A stretch of 64,000 bases of DNA from Camelus bactrianus (GCF_048773025.1 NC_133546.1:91839104-91903103); one strand, 5' to 3'; counted from the first letter of the stretch, positions 27,845-40,500 are shown. The notes: generated from the sequence alone by a model not told the origin. Translations and numbers: made by a program.

Positions 27845-27932
27845 CTCTAGCATTGAAAAAGGCACCATGAATATCTCCTTTCTTTTCAAATAGTTAGGCA
27901 GTGACTTCTTGAAGCTGATACTTCTGAGTAAT
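27845..27932 (-). pseudogene. VPS8: VPS8-like exon with stop and 2-nt deletion
   Basis: Acceptor TTTTCCTAG and donor GAG|GTAAGA. It reads ITQKYQLQEVTA, stop, LFEKKGDIHGAF, then MLE after a frame change. Human has ITQKYQLHEVTAYLLEKKGD. The stop is a TAT to TAA change at the Tyr codon. The exon is 88 bases where 30 codons (90) are expected, which puts a 2-nt loss just before MLE. This establishes non-function of the copy. Confidence 0.88.
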
Positions 27933-28547
27933 CTAGGAAAAAGGAAATGACAAACCTTCACAGATCTTTTTCATGGAGTCAGAAGATTCTATTAAGAATG
28001 AAAAAAAAAAACTCTGGATAATAAAAAATGAATTCAAACCCTAGAAGTATGTTACTTTACAGTATAACATGCAAATATTTGACTTTCTAGTCTTCGAGTG
28101 GCCCATTTGGGACTCTAACTGAACCAAGGTCATTCATTTTTTTCTACTTTTTATTTTAAAAGTTGTTTGTGAACCTGAATTATGCGTATCCATGACACAA
28201 AAGGTAACATGAATATATAAACAATAATAATATACACCAGAAACTGACAAGTGTAACTACACACAAAATACTTAGAACAAAATGACAATGAAACCACTAC
28301 ACATTCGCTTGTGGGATCTCAATAAAAATTCATAAACTAAGTTTCTAGGGAGTAAATGAGAAATAGCAATTAATCTACGATAAAACAAAGAAAAGTAGTA
28401 CAGAAGAGAATGTCACAGAATCAACAGAGAAACAACAGAGGTTTTTAAAAATCCTCAGTTAGTCTTTGGAAAGACTAATAGAGTAGAATAATACTTTCTT
28501 ACTAAGGAAAAAGAGAAGCACAAATAACACATTAACAGGTTAACAGA
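27860..28547. repeat. Local duplication, copy 2 (parent locus of 21088-21768)
   Basis: This is the copy sitting in its proper place between the flanking VPS8 exons, hence probably the source. It contains exon 27845-27932 and intron sequence. The partner begins inside the exon, so one breakpoint lies within coding sequence. Confidence 0.83.
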
Positions 28548-30830
28548 TCAAAGAAGGAAAATATGTGATCATCTCAATAAATAGAGAAAAAAATCATTTG
28601 ATAAAATGCAGCACAGCACCCGTTCCTGACAAAAATAAAAACAATATAAAACACTCTAATCCAAACTGGGAATGGAACTTTTGTAATTTAATAAAAAAAA
28701 AAAAAGCTGTTAAAATCCTACAATAAAAGCCGTAGTTAATATAAAATGGTAGACACATTCACTTTTAAATCAGGAACGACAGTGCACACTGTCATTGCCT
28801 CTTTTCAGTAAAACCCCAGAGCTCCTAGACCTCTGACAGGAGACTGAAAAAAGCATAAGATTGGAAAGGAAAAAAACTACCATGGTTCTCACAAAATATT
28901 ACGGTCATAATAAAAATCTACACTATTTGAATGAAAAAATACTTCAGCCTCGTTGCTAGATATAAAACAACATGCTAAACTTAGTAACATGCACCAAAAG
29001 TAATCAGTAAAAAATGTCATTTCAAAAAATTTTCTTTAGAATGTTAAGAAGTTTAAGTATCTGGGAACAAATTTAAGAAAACACACAAGAGACAAGATGT
29101 TATATAAAGTGACAAAGCCTCACCAAAGAGCACAAAGGGCATTTTTAAAAGGCAACCATGGTGCTGGATGTGAAAACAATACCATAAAATGTCAATTCTC
29201 CTGGAATGAATCTAAATTCAATGCATTTCTTCATCAAAATCCTAGAAAATGTATTATTTATAAAGGTATGTGACAATGTGATTCCTAAACTGATATGAAA
29301 TAGTAAGAGGCCAAGAACAGCCAAAGGGTTTCAAAGAAAAAGAATGACGAGGGAAGAATTTTCTTTCAACTAGTAAATCTTATTCTAAAGCTGTTTTCAT
29401 TAAAATCTGTGGTATTAGTATAAGGAAAGAAAAATGACCAAAAAAGAACAGAATCCGCAGAAACATCTACGTGTATTTGGGAGTTTGGTGTATGGTATTA
29501 AAAATAAGGGAAGAAAGGACAAAATGACACGTGGATCATCAGTCATCCACATGGAAAAAATATATAAATCCCTCTCTTGGTCTGTTTACAAAAATAAATT
29601 CCAGATAAAATGTAAAAAACCAAACTATAAAACTCATATAAGAGGATATCCTTTATGCCATTAAAGTAGGAATGGAAATAAAAGTCACACACACAAAAAC
29701 TTAACTTTAAAGGAAAATACTGATAATTAAAATGGAAATCACTGAAAACGAATTTAAAAAATATGCCATAACAGCATGGAAGGAGGCACCTCCAACATAA
29801 AAGAGCGCTTAGCATCAGAAACCCAGAAATAACAAGAACTTTGAGAAATCAGTGCAAAGGGCAAATCCTTACTAGGAAAACGGGCCAGTGATGTGAACAG
29901 ATAGTTCAGGGACAAGAAAACCCAGTGTCATTGAACACATGGAAAGCGACGAAGTGTCATGAGTGATCAATGAGAACCATCAGAACTGGCAGAAATTAAA
30001 GTCCAAAACAACAAGGCTACGTGTCATGCTCCATCAAATAAAAAAAGACATAAGACGTCTAAATATTAGGAACATGCAAGGATGTGAAAAAACAGCAAAC
30101 TAAAAACATGGATGAGGAGGATGGAAACAACTAAGAAATCAACTTGGCAAAAACCAGTGGAATTAAGCTACTCTACTGTCTAAAGAATCCCACTTCCGGG
30201 GATATTAAGGCACATTACTTAGAGAAACCTCACCTGAGGACCTAGGAGATATGCACAAAGATGTCCCATGGAGCAGTTTGTAACGGCCAAGGACTGCAGA
30301 CAATCGGAACGTCCACGAATAGGGAAATACATGAACTGTGGCCGGTCAGTCAGTAGACTGCTTTTATTTATTTACTTTTTTTATTGAAGTATAGTCAGTG
30401 TACAATGTTGTGGTCAGTCAATAGACTACTGTATAAAGGTTAAAATGAATGAACTAGATCTATACATATAAAGATAGATAAAAATTAATAAAAAAACAAT
30501 TTGCATTTGGATACATACAGTATATCATTATACAAATTTTTAAAATATATAAAACTGTATCTTGTGTTCCTTAGGTAAATGCACATATAGGGAAAATTAA
30601 AAACATGGATGGGAAGGAGAAACTGCCCAACTTCACGTGGGTGATAAGCTCAGGGGGACATAACAGGTAATGGGTGCTTTATTTCTAAAACAAACAACAA
30701 AACAACAAAGATAGAAGCCAGTACAGCAGAGTGTTCACATTTATAAAATTGGGTTGGTGGGTATACATGTACCTGATGTTCTGTACATTTCTATACATTT
30801 GAAATATTTCATAATTAAAATTTTTTAAGT
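28548..30830 (+). mobile_element. Old L1 ORF2/3' relic
   Basis: GTGATCATCTCAATAAATAG, TATCTGGGAACAAATTTAAG and CCAAGAACAGCCAAAGG are L1 ORF2 landmarks in order; the 3' part continues to about 30830. Reading frames are heavily broken. Confidence 0.65.
30340..30430 (-). mobile_element. Very short L1 3'-end insertion with target-site duplication
   Basis: TTTTTTTATTGAAGTATAGTC (minus-strand L1 3' end) of about 50 bp is flanked by GGTCAGTCAGTAGACTGC on the left and GGTCAGTCAATAGACTAC on the right. Confidence 0.7.
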
Positions 30831-31299
30831 GTGTCGGCAGTTCAGGAGGTGGATGTGGAAAACGCAGGTTACCGTTTCAGGAGTACTAACAGCAGAGGAA
30901 AGGAGACCTGATGGAGGCTTAAAAACAAATTTTAAACAGGGAATGTGCTACCTCTCCTCCTAGACTAGAGTTCATGTGTATATGCGTATACACACAGGTA
31001 CGCGCATGTGTGCGCACACATTCATTTTCATTTGGCAACAGGAGAATACGAGGAAAAGAAGATCCAGGCAACACCTGCGCTAAGGCTCCTGGCTGCCATT
31101 CAGCCTGTAGGTCCCGGCACAGCAGGACCATGTGACATCAGTGCCTGCAAGTTAGAGTGTGTTTTGTTATTATTTTTATGGTATTCCTTTTTCTACATTT
31201 ATCAAGTTGGCTATAATGGCTGTGAACCTTGACTAATAACAATGATGGACACGTGCTGTTTCTGATTTTACTGGAATAAACAAAGAAGAACTTTATCAC

Positions 31300-31440
31300 A
31301 GCAATGGAGCCCATGCACCATGGAGTCAGACTGGGTTTAATCTCAGGTGCTAGCACTTACGAGGTATAAACTTAAGCAGGTAATTTAATATGAGTCTCCC
31401 TTTGCTCATTTATACAATGGTGAATGATTAAGGGAAGTTG
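31300..31440 (-). mobile_element. MIR relic
   Basis: TGGAGTCAGACTGGGTTTAA and CTCCCTTTGCTCATTTATAC match MIR in reverse orientation. It abuts the VPS8-like exon at 31472. Confidence 0.6.
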
Positions 31441-31471
31441 ACTCTTGCCTCCTCTACACCATTGGTCTCAC

Positions 31472-31619
31472 CTGAATGCTTTCTTCCAGGTGGCAGCACT
31501 CCAGGCCTGGCAGCATCTCTATAACCCGGTTGGGGCTGAACGGACACAACAGCTCAGTGAACTGCTCTGCGACACACGGAGACGTTTGCAGCAATTCTTG
31601 ACTTACAACGACATCTTCT
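31472..31619 (-). pseudogene. VPS8: VPS8-like exon (QELLQ...LEESIQ)
   Basis: This is 148 bases, acceptor TTGTTTTAG and donor CAG|GTGAGA. It reads EDVVVSQELLQTSPCVAEQF, then TELLCPFSPNRVIEMLPGLE, CCHLEESIQ. The remembered human segment is EGIHVNQELLQISPCITEQF, IELLCQFNPTQVIETLQVLE, CYRLEETIQ. It is open, but many residues are changed. It expects a preceding exon ending in phase 2 (the missing LLFKFLRSLLDP exon). Confidence 0.87.
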
Positions 31620-31959
31620 CTAAAACAAAAAGCATTATGTAATCACATCTATAATTAAAGCTACAGGTAAAAAGTACGTTACCAAGACTGCTTTTTGGCC
31701 AGGTAAAACTGCAAATTACATCAGAGACCTTCTAAAGCATGGTATTTCTCATTTAAGTGGAAAAACAATCTTCAGTAACAATATTCAGCAGTGGCGCCTC
31801 TAAGTCATACTCACACTACAGGGCTAACTTTCTATAAATTGAATCTAATGGTATAGTTCCCTTGCGTAAAACACTTAGTAATTCTCCAGCACACAGAAGA
31901 TTCAGTATATTATTTCTTAGCTTTACATATTAAATTGTTCACTGTAAGCCCCCAAACCC

Positions 31960-32290
31960 TATTTTCCAGTCTCTATACTTCTAACTTCTCCCCCCGACAT
32001 ATTTATAGCTTCATCTTCTGCTATCGCCCACACGTCATCCTCTGAAAATGCATGACGCTTTGTGCCTTTAAGTCTCTGCACACCCAGGACCCTTTATCTA
32101 GAACTCCTGCCCAATTCTCTGCCTAGACAACTGATACCAATTATTTAAGCCCAGTTCGTGCGTATCTAGGAACTCCTGTCTGACTCTCTCACACAGTCAA
32201 TCCCTCTCTCCTCTTGTTCCTGCAGCACTTTTTTACTATGTCTGGTGTAGAGCTTTTAACACTGTACTGTGCTTATACAAGTGCTTCTCA
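31960..32290 (+). mobile_element. L2-like relic
   Basis: CATGACGCTTTGTGCCTTTA, GAACTCCTGCCCAATTCTC and CTCTTGTTCCTGCAGCACTT have L2 3'-end character. Confidence 0.45.
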
Positions 32291-32876
32291 GCTCCTATGA
32301 AAAAATTAAAGAAAACAATGTACACTTATCTGTGCCCCCCAGAGACTACCATACTGTGGGAGGTGGGGGGTGGGGGGCACAGTAGTGGGAAAATGAAGCG
32401 TGTCAGTGAATGAACTCCGCATCTCTGTCTCTTATGCCAGCTGCCTCCCACTCACTGCTGTGGTTTCCATCCTGTGTACGTGTCTCCTACTACTATTACT
32501 GCCACGTGGGGACCCTGGGTTGTGCTACGTGTCCCTGTCACCGTCCTGTTCCCTATCTCTACCACTCAGTGGCCATAAAGGTAGTGAGCAAAGCACTCTC
32601 CCAGCAATGCCGTGGTGGTGACGAGTGGAATACTAGCTGCATGATACATACAGTACTTCCAACTGAGCATCTCAGTATTCAACATTAATACAGCTATATT
32701 CCAATTAAGATTTTCCAAGAAAAATTCTAGTCATCATTAACACAATGTGAGGATGACAGAAGTCTGAATAAATTACATGAAACCCAAAGAGAATACCGTT
32801 GCAGCTACTACAGCAGAAGATATGGGGCGGGGGGGGCCTCTGTGGTTATGATGTCTAGGGTGAGTGCAAAATTTAC

Positions 32877-32966
32877 CTGAAGTTTTTTAAGGACTGTTTC
32901 AATCTGTTTAGAAAAGTGAGTAGCAACCAGCTCTGCAGCTTTACCAGGCCTCAGGGACACAAGTTC
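32877..32966 (-). pseudogene. VPS8: VPS8-like exon (ELVSL...KKLQ)
   Basis: This is 90 bases, acceptor TCATTCCAG and donor CAG|GTAAAT. Translation ELVSLRPGKAAELVATHFSK then QIETVLKKLQ; the human counterpart is ELVSLKPCKAAELVATHFSG then HIETVIKKLQ. It is open and phase 0 at both ends. It is the most 5' VPS8 exon I could find here; the exons before it in human were not seen. Confidence 0.85.
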
Positions 32967-34269
32967 CTGGAATGAAAGGCAAAGATGAAATGATCTTTAA
33001 CATTAAATTTAAATAGAATTTCCACAGATGTGAAGCATGATCACCTCCTTCAAAATTTTCATGGGCTTCTACACTGCCTTTCAGGAGACCTCAACACAGG
33101 GCCTCAATTTTAATTAAAGGCATATTTAGCAAAATTTTAAAAGTACCATGTGAAAAACCTGATTTTGATATAAAAAGTATAATTCAGAATTCTTAGAAAA
33201 TGAAAGCACTAAACATTCAGGACTTAGGTGACGACACCTACAGGATGAAAAGGAAAAAACACCTCCCCAAACTCCCCTCAGGGAATTTCATCCTTGATCT
33301 TAGAGCCCTAACTTTAAAGAAATGAAAAAAAGGAATATAGCTGCAATTTCTCTGGCTAAGAATTCTGAAATTTTACTTCTGATGCCTGGTGGATTTTGAA
33401 ATCAGAAGTGTCTTAAGAAAGGAACTTAAGGTCATAACTCTAAGAGGTTGACCACTCTTGGTAAGGCCAATTTCTGTTGAATCTAAGACCTCCAATCTGC
33501 CCTCTCTTTGAACCTTCCTCAGTACCACTGGCTCTTCTTTTCTTCTTGAAACTCTTTTCGTGCTTGGTTTCTGTGACCCTGTTACACCTTTTCAATTGCA
33601 TATTCTATTGCTAAAATGCAAAGATTGGCTACAGATCAACATATTATATTACCAAATAAAAATAAGTTATTATGACTGCAAAACTTATATCTAGTAATTT
33701 TATGATAGTATTTGTAGGTGAATAATAATTAGCTGATAGAAATAACTAGTTCATACCACTTTATACATCTCAAAACAGAGAAGGTAGTATCACAAATAAA
33801 GAAAATGTTACTACTGATCTTCAGACATTAAGAAAAAACTATTATGAATTAATGTTGAGAATCTGAATGGGTAAATTCCTGGAAAAGTTTAATTTACTAA
33901 GCTGATGTAAGAAATGGAAAAGCTGTGCTGATTTTTAACCACTAAAGAAGTTGAATAGTCAAAAATCTTCCCATATGGAACACTCTAGGCCCAAATAGCT
34001 TCACTCTAAGTCCTAGCAATCATTTAAGGAAGAACTATTCCCAACATTAAATCTCATAAAGAACAGAAAAGAGGGAAACTTCCTCAGCTCACTGTATAAG
34101 GCTAACAAAATTCTGATACCTAAACCCAACAGAAGATAAGAAAGAAAAGGAAAATCACAGATCAATCTTATCGTGAACACTGATACAAACAAACATCCTA
34201 AATAAAAACAAAACACAAAATGTATAAAAAGGATAATATACTAGGATCAAGTTACGGTTATCCAGAGTT

Positions 34270-34735
34270 CAAGGGTGCTTTAACATCAATAAAATTTATA
34301 ACGACAACATAACGCCATTTGCAGCAACATGGATGCTCCTGGAGAATGTCATTCTAAGTGAAGTAAGCCAGAAAGAGAAAGAAAAATACCATATGAGATC
34401 GCTCATATGTGGAATCTAAAACACAAAAACAAAAACAAACAAACAAAAACAAAGTGTAAATACAGGACAGAAATAGACTCATAGACAGAGAATACAGACT
34501 TGTGGTTGCCAGGGGGGTGGAGGGTGGGAAGGGATAGACTGCGATTTCAAAATTGTAGAATAAACAAGATTACACTGTATAGCACAGGGAAATATACACA
34601 AAATGTTATGATAATTCAGAGAAAAAAATGAGACAATGGGTGTGTATATGTCCATGAATGACTGAAAAATTGTGAACACTGGAATTTGACACATTGTAAA
34701 ATGATTATGAATCAATAAAAAATGTTTAAAAAATT
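34270..34735 (+). mobile_element. L1 3' UTR fragment
   Basis: GCCATTTGCAGCAACATGGA, GCTCATATGTGGAATCTAAA, TTGTGGTTGCCAGGGGGG and an ATCAATAAAAAATG tail. Confidence 0.88.
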
Positions 34736-34739
34736 TATA

Positions 34740-35840
34740 ACGAAAATATAAGGGAGAAAAGGTAATGAAATTTATTCTTGAGAAAAACTGTTAGCATACT
34801 AGAAATAAAAGCCTTCCATAAAAATTTTATAGTAAATATTGCACACGTTAGAAATAAAAAATTTTTAATTATTAACAATAGCACTACTGTGCTAAAAAAT
34901 ATACAGTTGTGACAGTAAACCTAACAATCTAGAGATGAAAAATCTCTACAGAGAAAATTTAAAAACTTTATAGAAAGACAACTGAATAAAGGGTTATGCC
35001 AAATAGTCACTAAATAGAAGACTCATGATGTAAATATGTCAATTTAAACTGACATTGAATGACAGATTCAGTGCAACCCCTATTAGAATCAGAAGGTTAA
35101 AAAAGTTTTGTGGTGCAATTTGACAAGTTGATTCTAAAGTGTATTTGGAAGTATCAAAGGTCAAGAATAGTCAATACTCTCTTAAAGATATCAATAAAGT
35201 AACAATATTTAGGACAGTGTGGTACTGATGTAGAAACGAATATCAATCAAACAGAAAAGGGCCCAGAAAAACAGACCAAGCATATAGACCCTTGCTACAC
35301 TCATGGTAAGGCCACACTGCTGAGCATGGGGAAAGGCAACCTTTCAAAATAACTGCTGCTGGGGGAGCTAGGCATCCATATTTTTTAAAATTATATGACT
35401 CTCCACCTCAAACCATATACAAAAACTGCTTTCGGATGGATGTAAGATTTAAAGATGGAAAAAAAAAACTTCTAGATAATAATATAGGAGTACTTTTCCT
35501 TTGATATGGAAAGAAAAAATTATTTTGACTACTTGAGAAAAAAAAAGTTTTTATTAAAAAGAACCATAGAAAAAAGCCAGAGAGAATATTTACAACAGGT
35601 ATCACTGAGAAAAAGACTTAACATCCAGCTACATAAAGAACTCCTACAGATCAGTAAAGACAAGAGACATTCCACCAGAAAAATGAGCAGAAGACTTGAA
35701 CAAGCACAGAAAGGAAATTTAAATGGCCAACAAACATAACAAGGCTACCAATCTCATGAATAATTAAGAATACATAAACTTAAAACATAATGAAATATTA
35801 CACATACACTAGATTGACAAAATTTTAAAATCCAGCAAGA
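34740..35840 (+). mobile_element. Old L1 ORF2 relic
   Basis: ACAGATTCAGTGCAACCCCT, AATGGCCAACAAACATAAC and CAGAAAAATGAGCAGAAG-like blocks are ORF2 C-terminal region landmarks. It is interrupted at about 35840 by the GC-rich block. Confidence 0.65.
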
Positions 35841-35844
35841 ATAC

Positions 35845-36355
35845 ACAGCTAATGGCAAGGGGAGGAGGGTTGCCTTGGGGAAGCCTTTGGATTTGCCCCA
35901 GTCTTCCCTGTCTCCCCAACACCTGGCTTGTGGGCACCCTTTGCTGTCCCTGGTGGCAGGACACATATTTCCCAGTTTACTTACTGGAGGTTGGTGAGAT
36001 GGGGTCAGCTGGTACTGGTCAGGTGACCCTCACCCCCCCGTGGCAGCAGAGGCCACCCCCAAGCCAGGCCACAAGGGAGACTGGAGCAAATAGGCCAGCT
36101 TCTCCAAGGCAGGCCCCCTCCCCCAGCTGCCCCCTGCTCCCTGACTACACCACACCCACCTCCTGGGAGCTGGCTGACCTGGGGACCTGCCTAGAGTGAA
36201 CCTGGGGTAGCAGAGGCCACTCCCAGGCCAGGCCAGGCCAGGCCACAGGGAGATGGGAGCAAATGACTGGCTTGGAAGGGGCAGCCCCCCTCCTCCCGTC
36301 GCTGCTGCCTCCACTGCTACCATCCTCCCAGCCCCCTGACTGCACTGAGCCCATG
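35845..36355 (+). repeat. GC-rich repeated units (copy A), between L1 segments
   Basis: Two or more units of about 170 bp share GCAGAGGCCAC..CCAGGCCA, GGGAGA(T/C)(G)GGAGCAAAT and CCTGACT(A/G)CAC. The block begins and ends abruptly within L1 sequence, and the same units occur at 40.5-41.4 and 44.4-44.7 kb. Confidence 0.75.
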
Positions 36356-36359
36356 GTAT

Positions 36360-38495
36360 TACCAAAGTGGGTCCAGAGAGAACATATCTCAACATAGTAA
36401 AAGCTATTTGTAACAAACCTATAGCCAGCATAATACTCTACGGTGAAAAGCTGAAAGCCTTTCCACTAAAATCTGGAACAAGACAAGGATGCTCACTCTC
36501 ACCAGCTCTATTCAGTACAGTATCAAAAATCCTAGAATAGCAATTAGACAACAAAAAGAAAGAAAAGGGATCCAAGTTGGAAGACAAGAGGTAAAATTGT
36601 CATTCTATGCGGATGACATGGTACTATACACAGAAAACCCTAAAGGCTCCGCACGAAAACTGTAAGAGCTACTGAAAGAATTCAGCAAAGTAGCAGGACA
36701 CAGCAACAACATACAGAAATGAGTGGCATTTCTCTACATGAAAGTAATAATCCCTTTTAAAACCACCCAAAAACATAAAATACGTAGGAATAAATCTGAC
36801 CAAGGAAGTGAAACACATCTGCAAAGGCCTACAAAACACTGACTAAGGAAATTAGAAAGGACTTAAAGAAATGGAAATATATCCCATGTTCTTGCATTGG
36901 AAGAATTAATATTGCTAAAGTGGCCATACTACCCAAAGCAATCTACAGATTTAATCAGATTCCTATCAAATTACCCAGGACATTTTTCACAGAATTAGAA
37001 CAAATCATCCTAAAATTTATATGGAATAATAAAAGATTCAGAATTACCAAAGCATTATGGAAGAAAAAGAATGAAGCTGGAGGAATAACCCTCCCAGACT
37101 GCACACAATACTACAGAGCTACAATCAAAACAGCATGGTATTCATACAAAAACAGACATACGGATCAATGGAACTGAATGGAGAGCCCAAAAGTAAACCC
37201 ACAAACTTCTGGTCAATTAATCTTTGACAAAGGAGGCAAGAATATACAATGGAGTAAAGACAGTCTCTTCAACAAATGGTGTAGGGAAAACTGGACAGCT
37301 GCATGCAAATCAATGAAGTTAGACTACTCCCTCACACCATACACAAATATAAATTCAAAAATGGCTAAAAGACTTAAACATATAGACAAGATACTATAAA
37401 CCTCTTAGAAAAAAAAATAGGCAAAACATTACCTCATGTATATCTCAGCAACATTCTCCTATGGCAGTCTACCCAAGCAATAGAAAACAAACAAAAAAAG
37501 CAAAAATAAGCAAATAGGACCTAACTAAACTTATAAGCTTTTGCATACCAAAGGAAACTATAAGCAAAACAAAACGACAATCTACAGAATGGGAGAAAAT
37601 AATTATAAATAATTCAACTGGCAAAGCCTAAATTTCCAGAATATATAAACAGCTCATAAAACTTAATAACAAAACACAAACAGCCCAATCCAAAAATGGG
37701 CAGAAGACCTAAACAAGCAATTCTCCAAGGAAGAAATACAAATGATCAATAGACACATGAAAAAATGCTTAATATCACTAATTATCATAGAAATGCAAAT
37801 CAAAACTACAAAACCCCAGTCCAAACAGCCATCATGCAAAAGTTCATGAATGATAAATGCTGGAGAGGGTGTGGAGAAAAGGGAACCCTCTTATACTGCT
37901 GCTGGGAATGCAGTTTGGTGTAACCATTACGGAAAACAGTATGGAAATTCCTCAAAACACTAAAAATAGACTTACCCTGTGATCCAACAATCCCACTTCT
38001 GGGTATGTATCTGGACAGAACTCCAATGCGAAAAGATACCTGCACCCCAGTATTCATAACCCCACTATAATATAACAGCCAAGACATGGAAGCAACCTGA
38101 ATGAAGCAACAGATGACTGCATAAAGAAATCGTGGTATATTTATACAATAGACTACTACTCTGCCATAAAAAAGGATAAAATGATGCCATTTGCAGCAAC
38201 ATGAATGGACCCAGAGATCATTATTCTAAACGAAGTGAGCCAGAAAGAGAAAGAAAACTATCATGAAATCACTTATATGTGCAACTTAAAAAAAAAAAAC
38301 CCACTATGAGCTCATCTACAAAACATGAACAGACTTGCAGACTTAGTAAACAATCTAATGGTTACTAGGGAAATGGGGTGGGAAGGGAGATTTAAAAATG
38401 TTTGCCACTATGTGTAAAAGGAGATTTTTTTTTTTTTTAATTTCTTCTGTATAGCACAGAAACCTATGTTCAATACCTGGTAATACCTAAAATGG
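36360..38495 (+). mobile_element. L1 ORF2 C-terminal half plus 3' UTR
   Basis: Reverse-transcriptase end and C-terminal region: [20 protein letters not shown] near 36450, then an open stretch at 36920-37177 ([20 protein letters not shown]..., [13 protein letters not shown]) and 37178-37399 ([20 protein letters not shown]). Stops interrupt the rest, so it is not a working ORF2. The 3' UTR ends at the conserved junction to the GC-rich tail. Confidence 0.9.
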
Positions 38496-38565
38496 AAAAG
38501 TCGCTACAGCCACCAACTGAGGAAGAAAGAGAAGAAAGAAGATGTAATTATCCTGGGATACAGCC
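38490..38565 (+). repeat. L1-to-GC junction sequence (short copy)
   Basis: AAAATGGAAAAGTCGCTACA, then CCACCAACTGAGGAAG, then CAGCCCAGTCCTGGG: the same junction as at 40478 and (reverse) 44745. Here the GC tail is cut after CCTGGG, where another L1 fragment starts. Confidence 0.8.
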
Positions 38566-39150
38566 CAGTCCTGGGAAAAACTCATGCACCCCAATGTTCA
38601 CAGCAGCACTATTTACGATAGCCAAGATACGGAAACAACCCAACTGTCTGTCAACAGATGACTGGATAAGGAACATGTACATATACACAACAGAACACTA
38701 CTCAAACACAAAAGAAGAAAAAAACAATGCCACTTGCAGCAATACGGATGGATCTGAAGACTGTCATTCTAAGTGAAATGGGCCAGAAAGAGGGAAAAAA
38801 AAAAAAAGCCATATGACATCACTCATATGAGGAATCTAAAAAATAGTAACAGTAATAATAAGGCCACAAATGGACTTAATTATCATTTTGACTTCTTGAA
38901 TATGTGTAAGCACATCGGACTGTCCATGATTAGATCACCACATTCTGTTGATTCTTACTTTGTAGTTGGCTTTATTCCTTTAATAACTATGTAAGTTTGA
39001 AAATCTAACCTCTTCCTAACAATGATAAATAGTACATGTACGTAAACTAAAAAATAGTGCAGTATAGCGTATGTACGGATCTACATGCAATATAATGTGT
39101 ACGTGTGGTTGAACTGTAGCAATTCTACCTAATAAAACTGGAAAAGGGGG
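38566..39150 (+). mobile_element. L1 3' fragment
   Basis: CACAGCAGCACTATTTACGA, GATGACTGGATAAGGAAC and CACTCATATGAGGAATCTAA, then a different L1 3' terminus ending AATAAAACTGGAAAAGGGGG. Confidence 0.75.
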
Positions 39151-39154
39151 TGGG

Positions 39155-40500
39155 GGAAACAGACATACGGAACAATGGAACAGAATAGAGCGCCCAGAAT
39201 TAAACCCACAAACTTCTGGTCAATCAATCTTCGACGAAGAACACGCAGTGAGTAAAGACAGTCTCTTCAGCAAAAGATGTAGCAAAAATTGGACAGCTGC
39301 ATGTAAATCAATGAAGTCAGGCTACTCTCTCAGACCATACCCAGAAATAAATTCAAAGTGGCTTAAAGACTTAAACATGCAGACAAAACACTATAAATCT
39401 CTTAGAAGAAAACCAACGGCAAAACATTACCTGGCATAAGCTCTCAGCCATGTTCTCCTAGGGCAGTCTACCCAAGCAACAGAAATAAAAGCAAAAATAA
39501 AGAAGCAAACAGGACCTAACTGAACTTACAAGCTTTTGCACAGCAAAGGAAACCATAAGCAAAGCAAAATGACAGCCTACAGGATGGAAGAAAATATCTG
39601 TAAATGATTCGACTGACAAAAGGCTTAATTTCCAGAATATATTAAAAGCTCATAAAACTTAGTAACAAAAAACAAACAACTCAATCCAAAAATGGGCAGA
39701 AAACCTGAACAAGCATTTCTCCAATGAAGACCACAAATGGCCAACGGGCACACAAAAAAATGCTCGAGTATCGCTAATTATCAGAGAAATGCAGATCAAA
39801 ACTACAAAACCCCAGTTCAGAATGGCCCTCACTCAAAAGTTCATGAATGATAAATGCTGGAGAAGGTGTGGAGAAAACGGAACCCTCTTACAGTGCTGGT
39901 GGGAATGTAGTCTGGTGTAGCCATTATGGAAAACAGGATAGAAATCCCTCAAAAAACCAAAAATATCCAGCAATCCCACTTCTGGGTATGTATTCAGAGG
40001 GAACTCCAATGCAGAAAGATAACCTACGCCCCAGTATATACAGCACCACTATACAGATTAGCTAAGACGTGGAAGCAACTGAAATGAAGCAATAGGTGAC
40101 TGTAAGTTCTGAAATTATTTATACAACGGAATACTACTCTGCCGTAAAAAGGATAAAACAATGCCATTTGCAGCAGTATGGATGAACCTAGAGACTGTCA
40201 TTCTAAGAGAAGTGAGCCAGAAAGAGAAAAATGCCATATGGTATCACTAATACGCGCCATCTTAAACAAAAAAGACGACACTGTGAACTCCTCTGCAAAA
40301 GAGAGTAAGATTCAGACTTGGTAAACAATCTTACGGTTACAAGGGAAAGGGGGTGGGAAGGGATAAATTTGGGAGATTGAGATTTACAGATGTTAGCTAC
40401 TGTATAAAAACGGATTTTTTTTTAAAGTTTCTTCTGTATAGCACACAAGCCTACGTTCAATACCTGGTGATAACCTAAAATGGAGAAGTCGCTACAGCCA
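39155..40500 (+). mobile_element. L1 ORF2 C-terminus plus 3' UTR
   Basis: Homologous to 37150-38495 (CAAACTTCTGGTCAATCAAT; GAAAGGGGGTGGGAAGGG). A short open stretch at 39248-39439 matches [20 protein letters not shown]. It ends at the junction to GC-rich copy B. Confidence 0.88.

Larger units (their letters stand above)
21088..32966 (-). pseudogene. VPS8: VPS8 unprocessed pseudogene fragment (C-terminal half exons)
   Basis: Four exons lie in the order of human VPS8 when read right to left: 32877-32966, 31472-31619, 27845-27932 and 24741-24783, each with AG/GT splice borders. VPS8 is a CORVET subunit that tethers early endosomes; these exons belong to the alpha-solenoid ahead of the C-terminal RING domain. 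One exon between the first two (human NQVLLFKFLRSLLDP) is absent. The third has a nonsense codon and a 2-nt deletion. Residue differences from human are more numerous than expected for a housekeeping tether. Introns are present, so it arose by DNA duplication, not retrotransposition. The RING-encoding 3' exons were not found. Confidence 0.85.
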
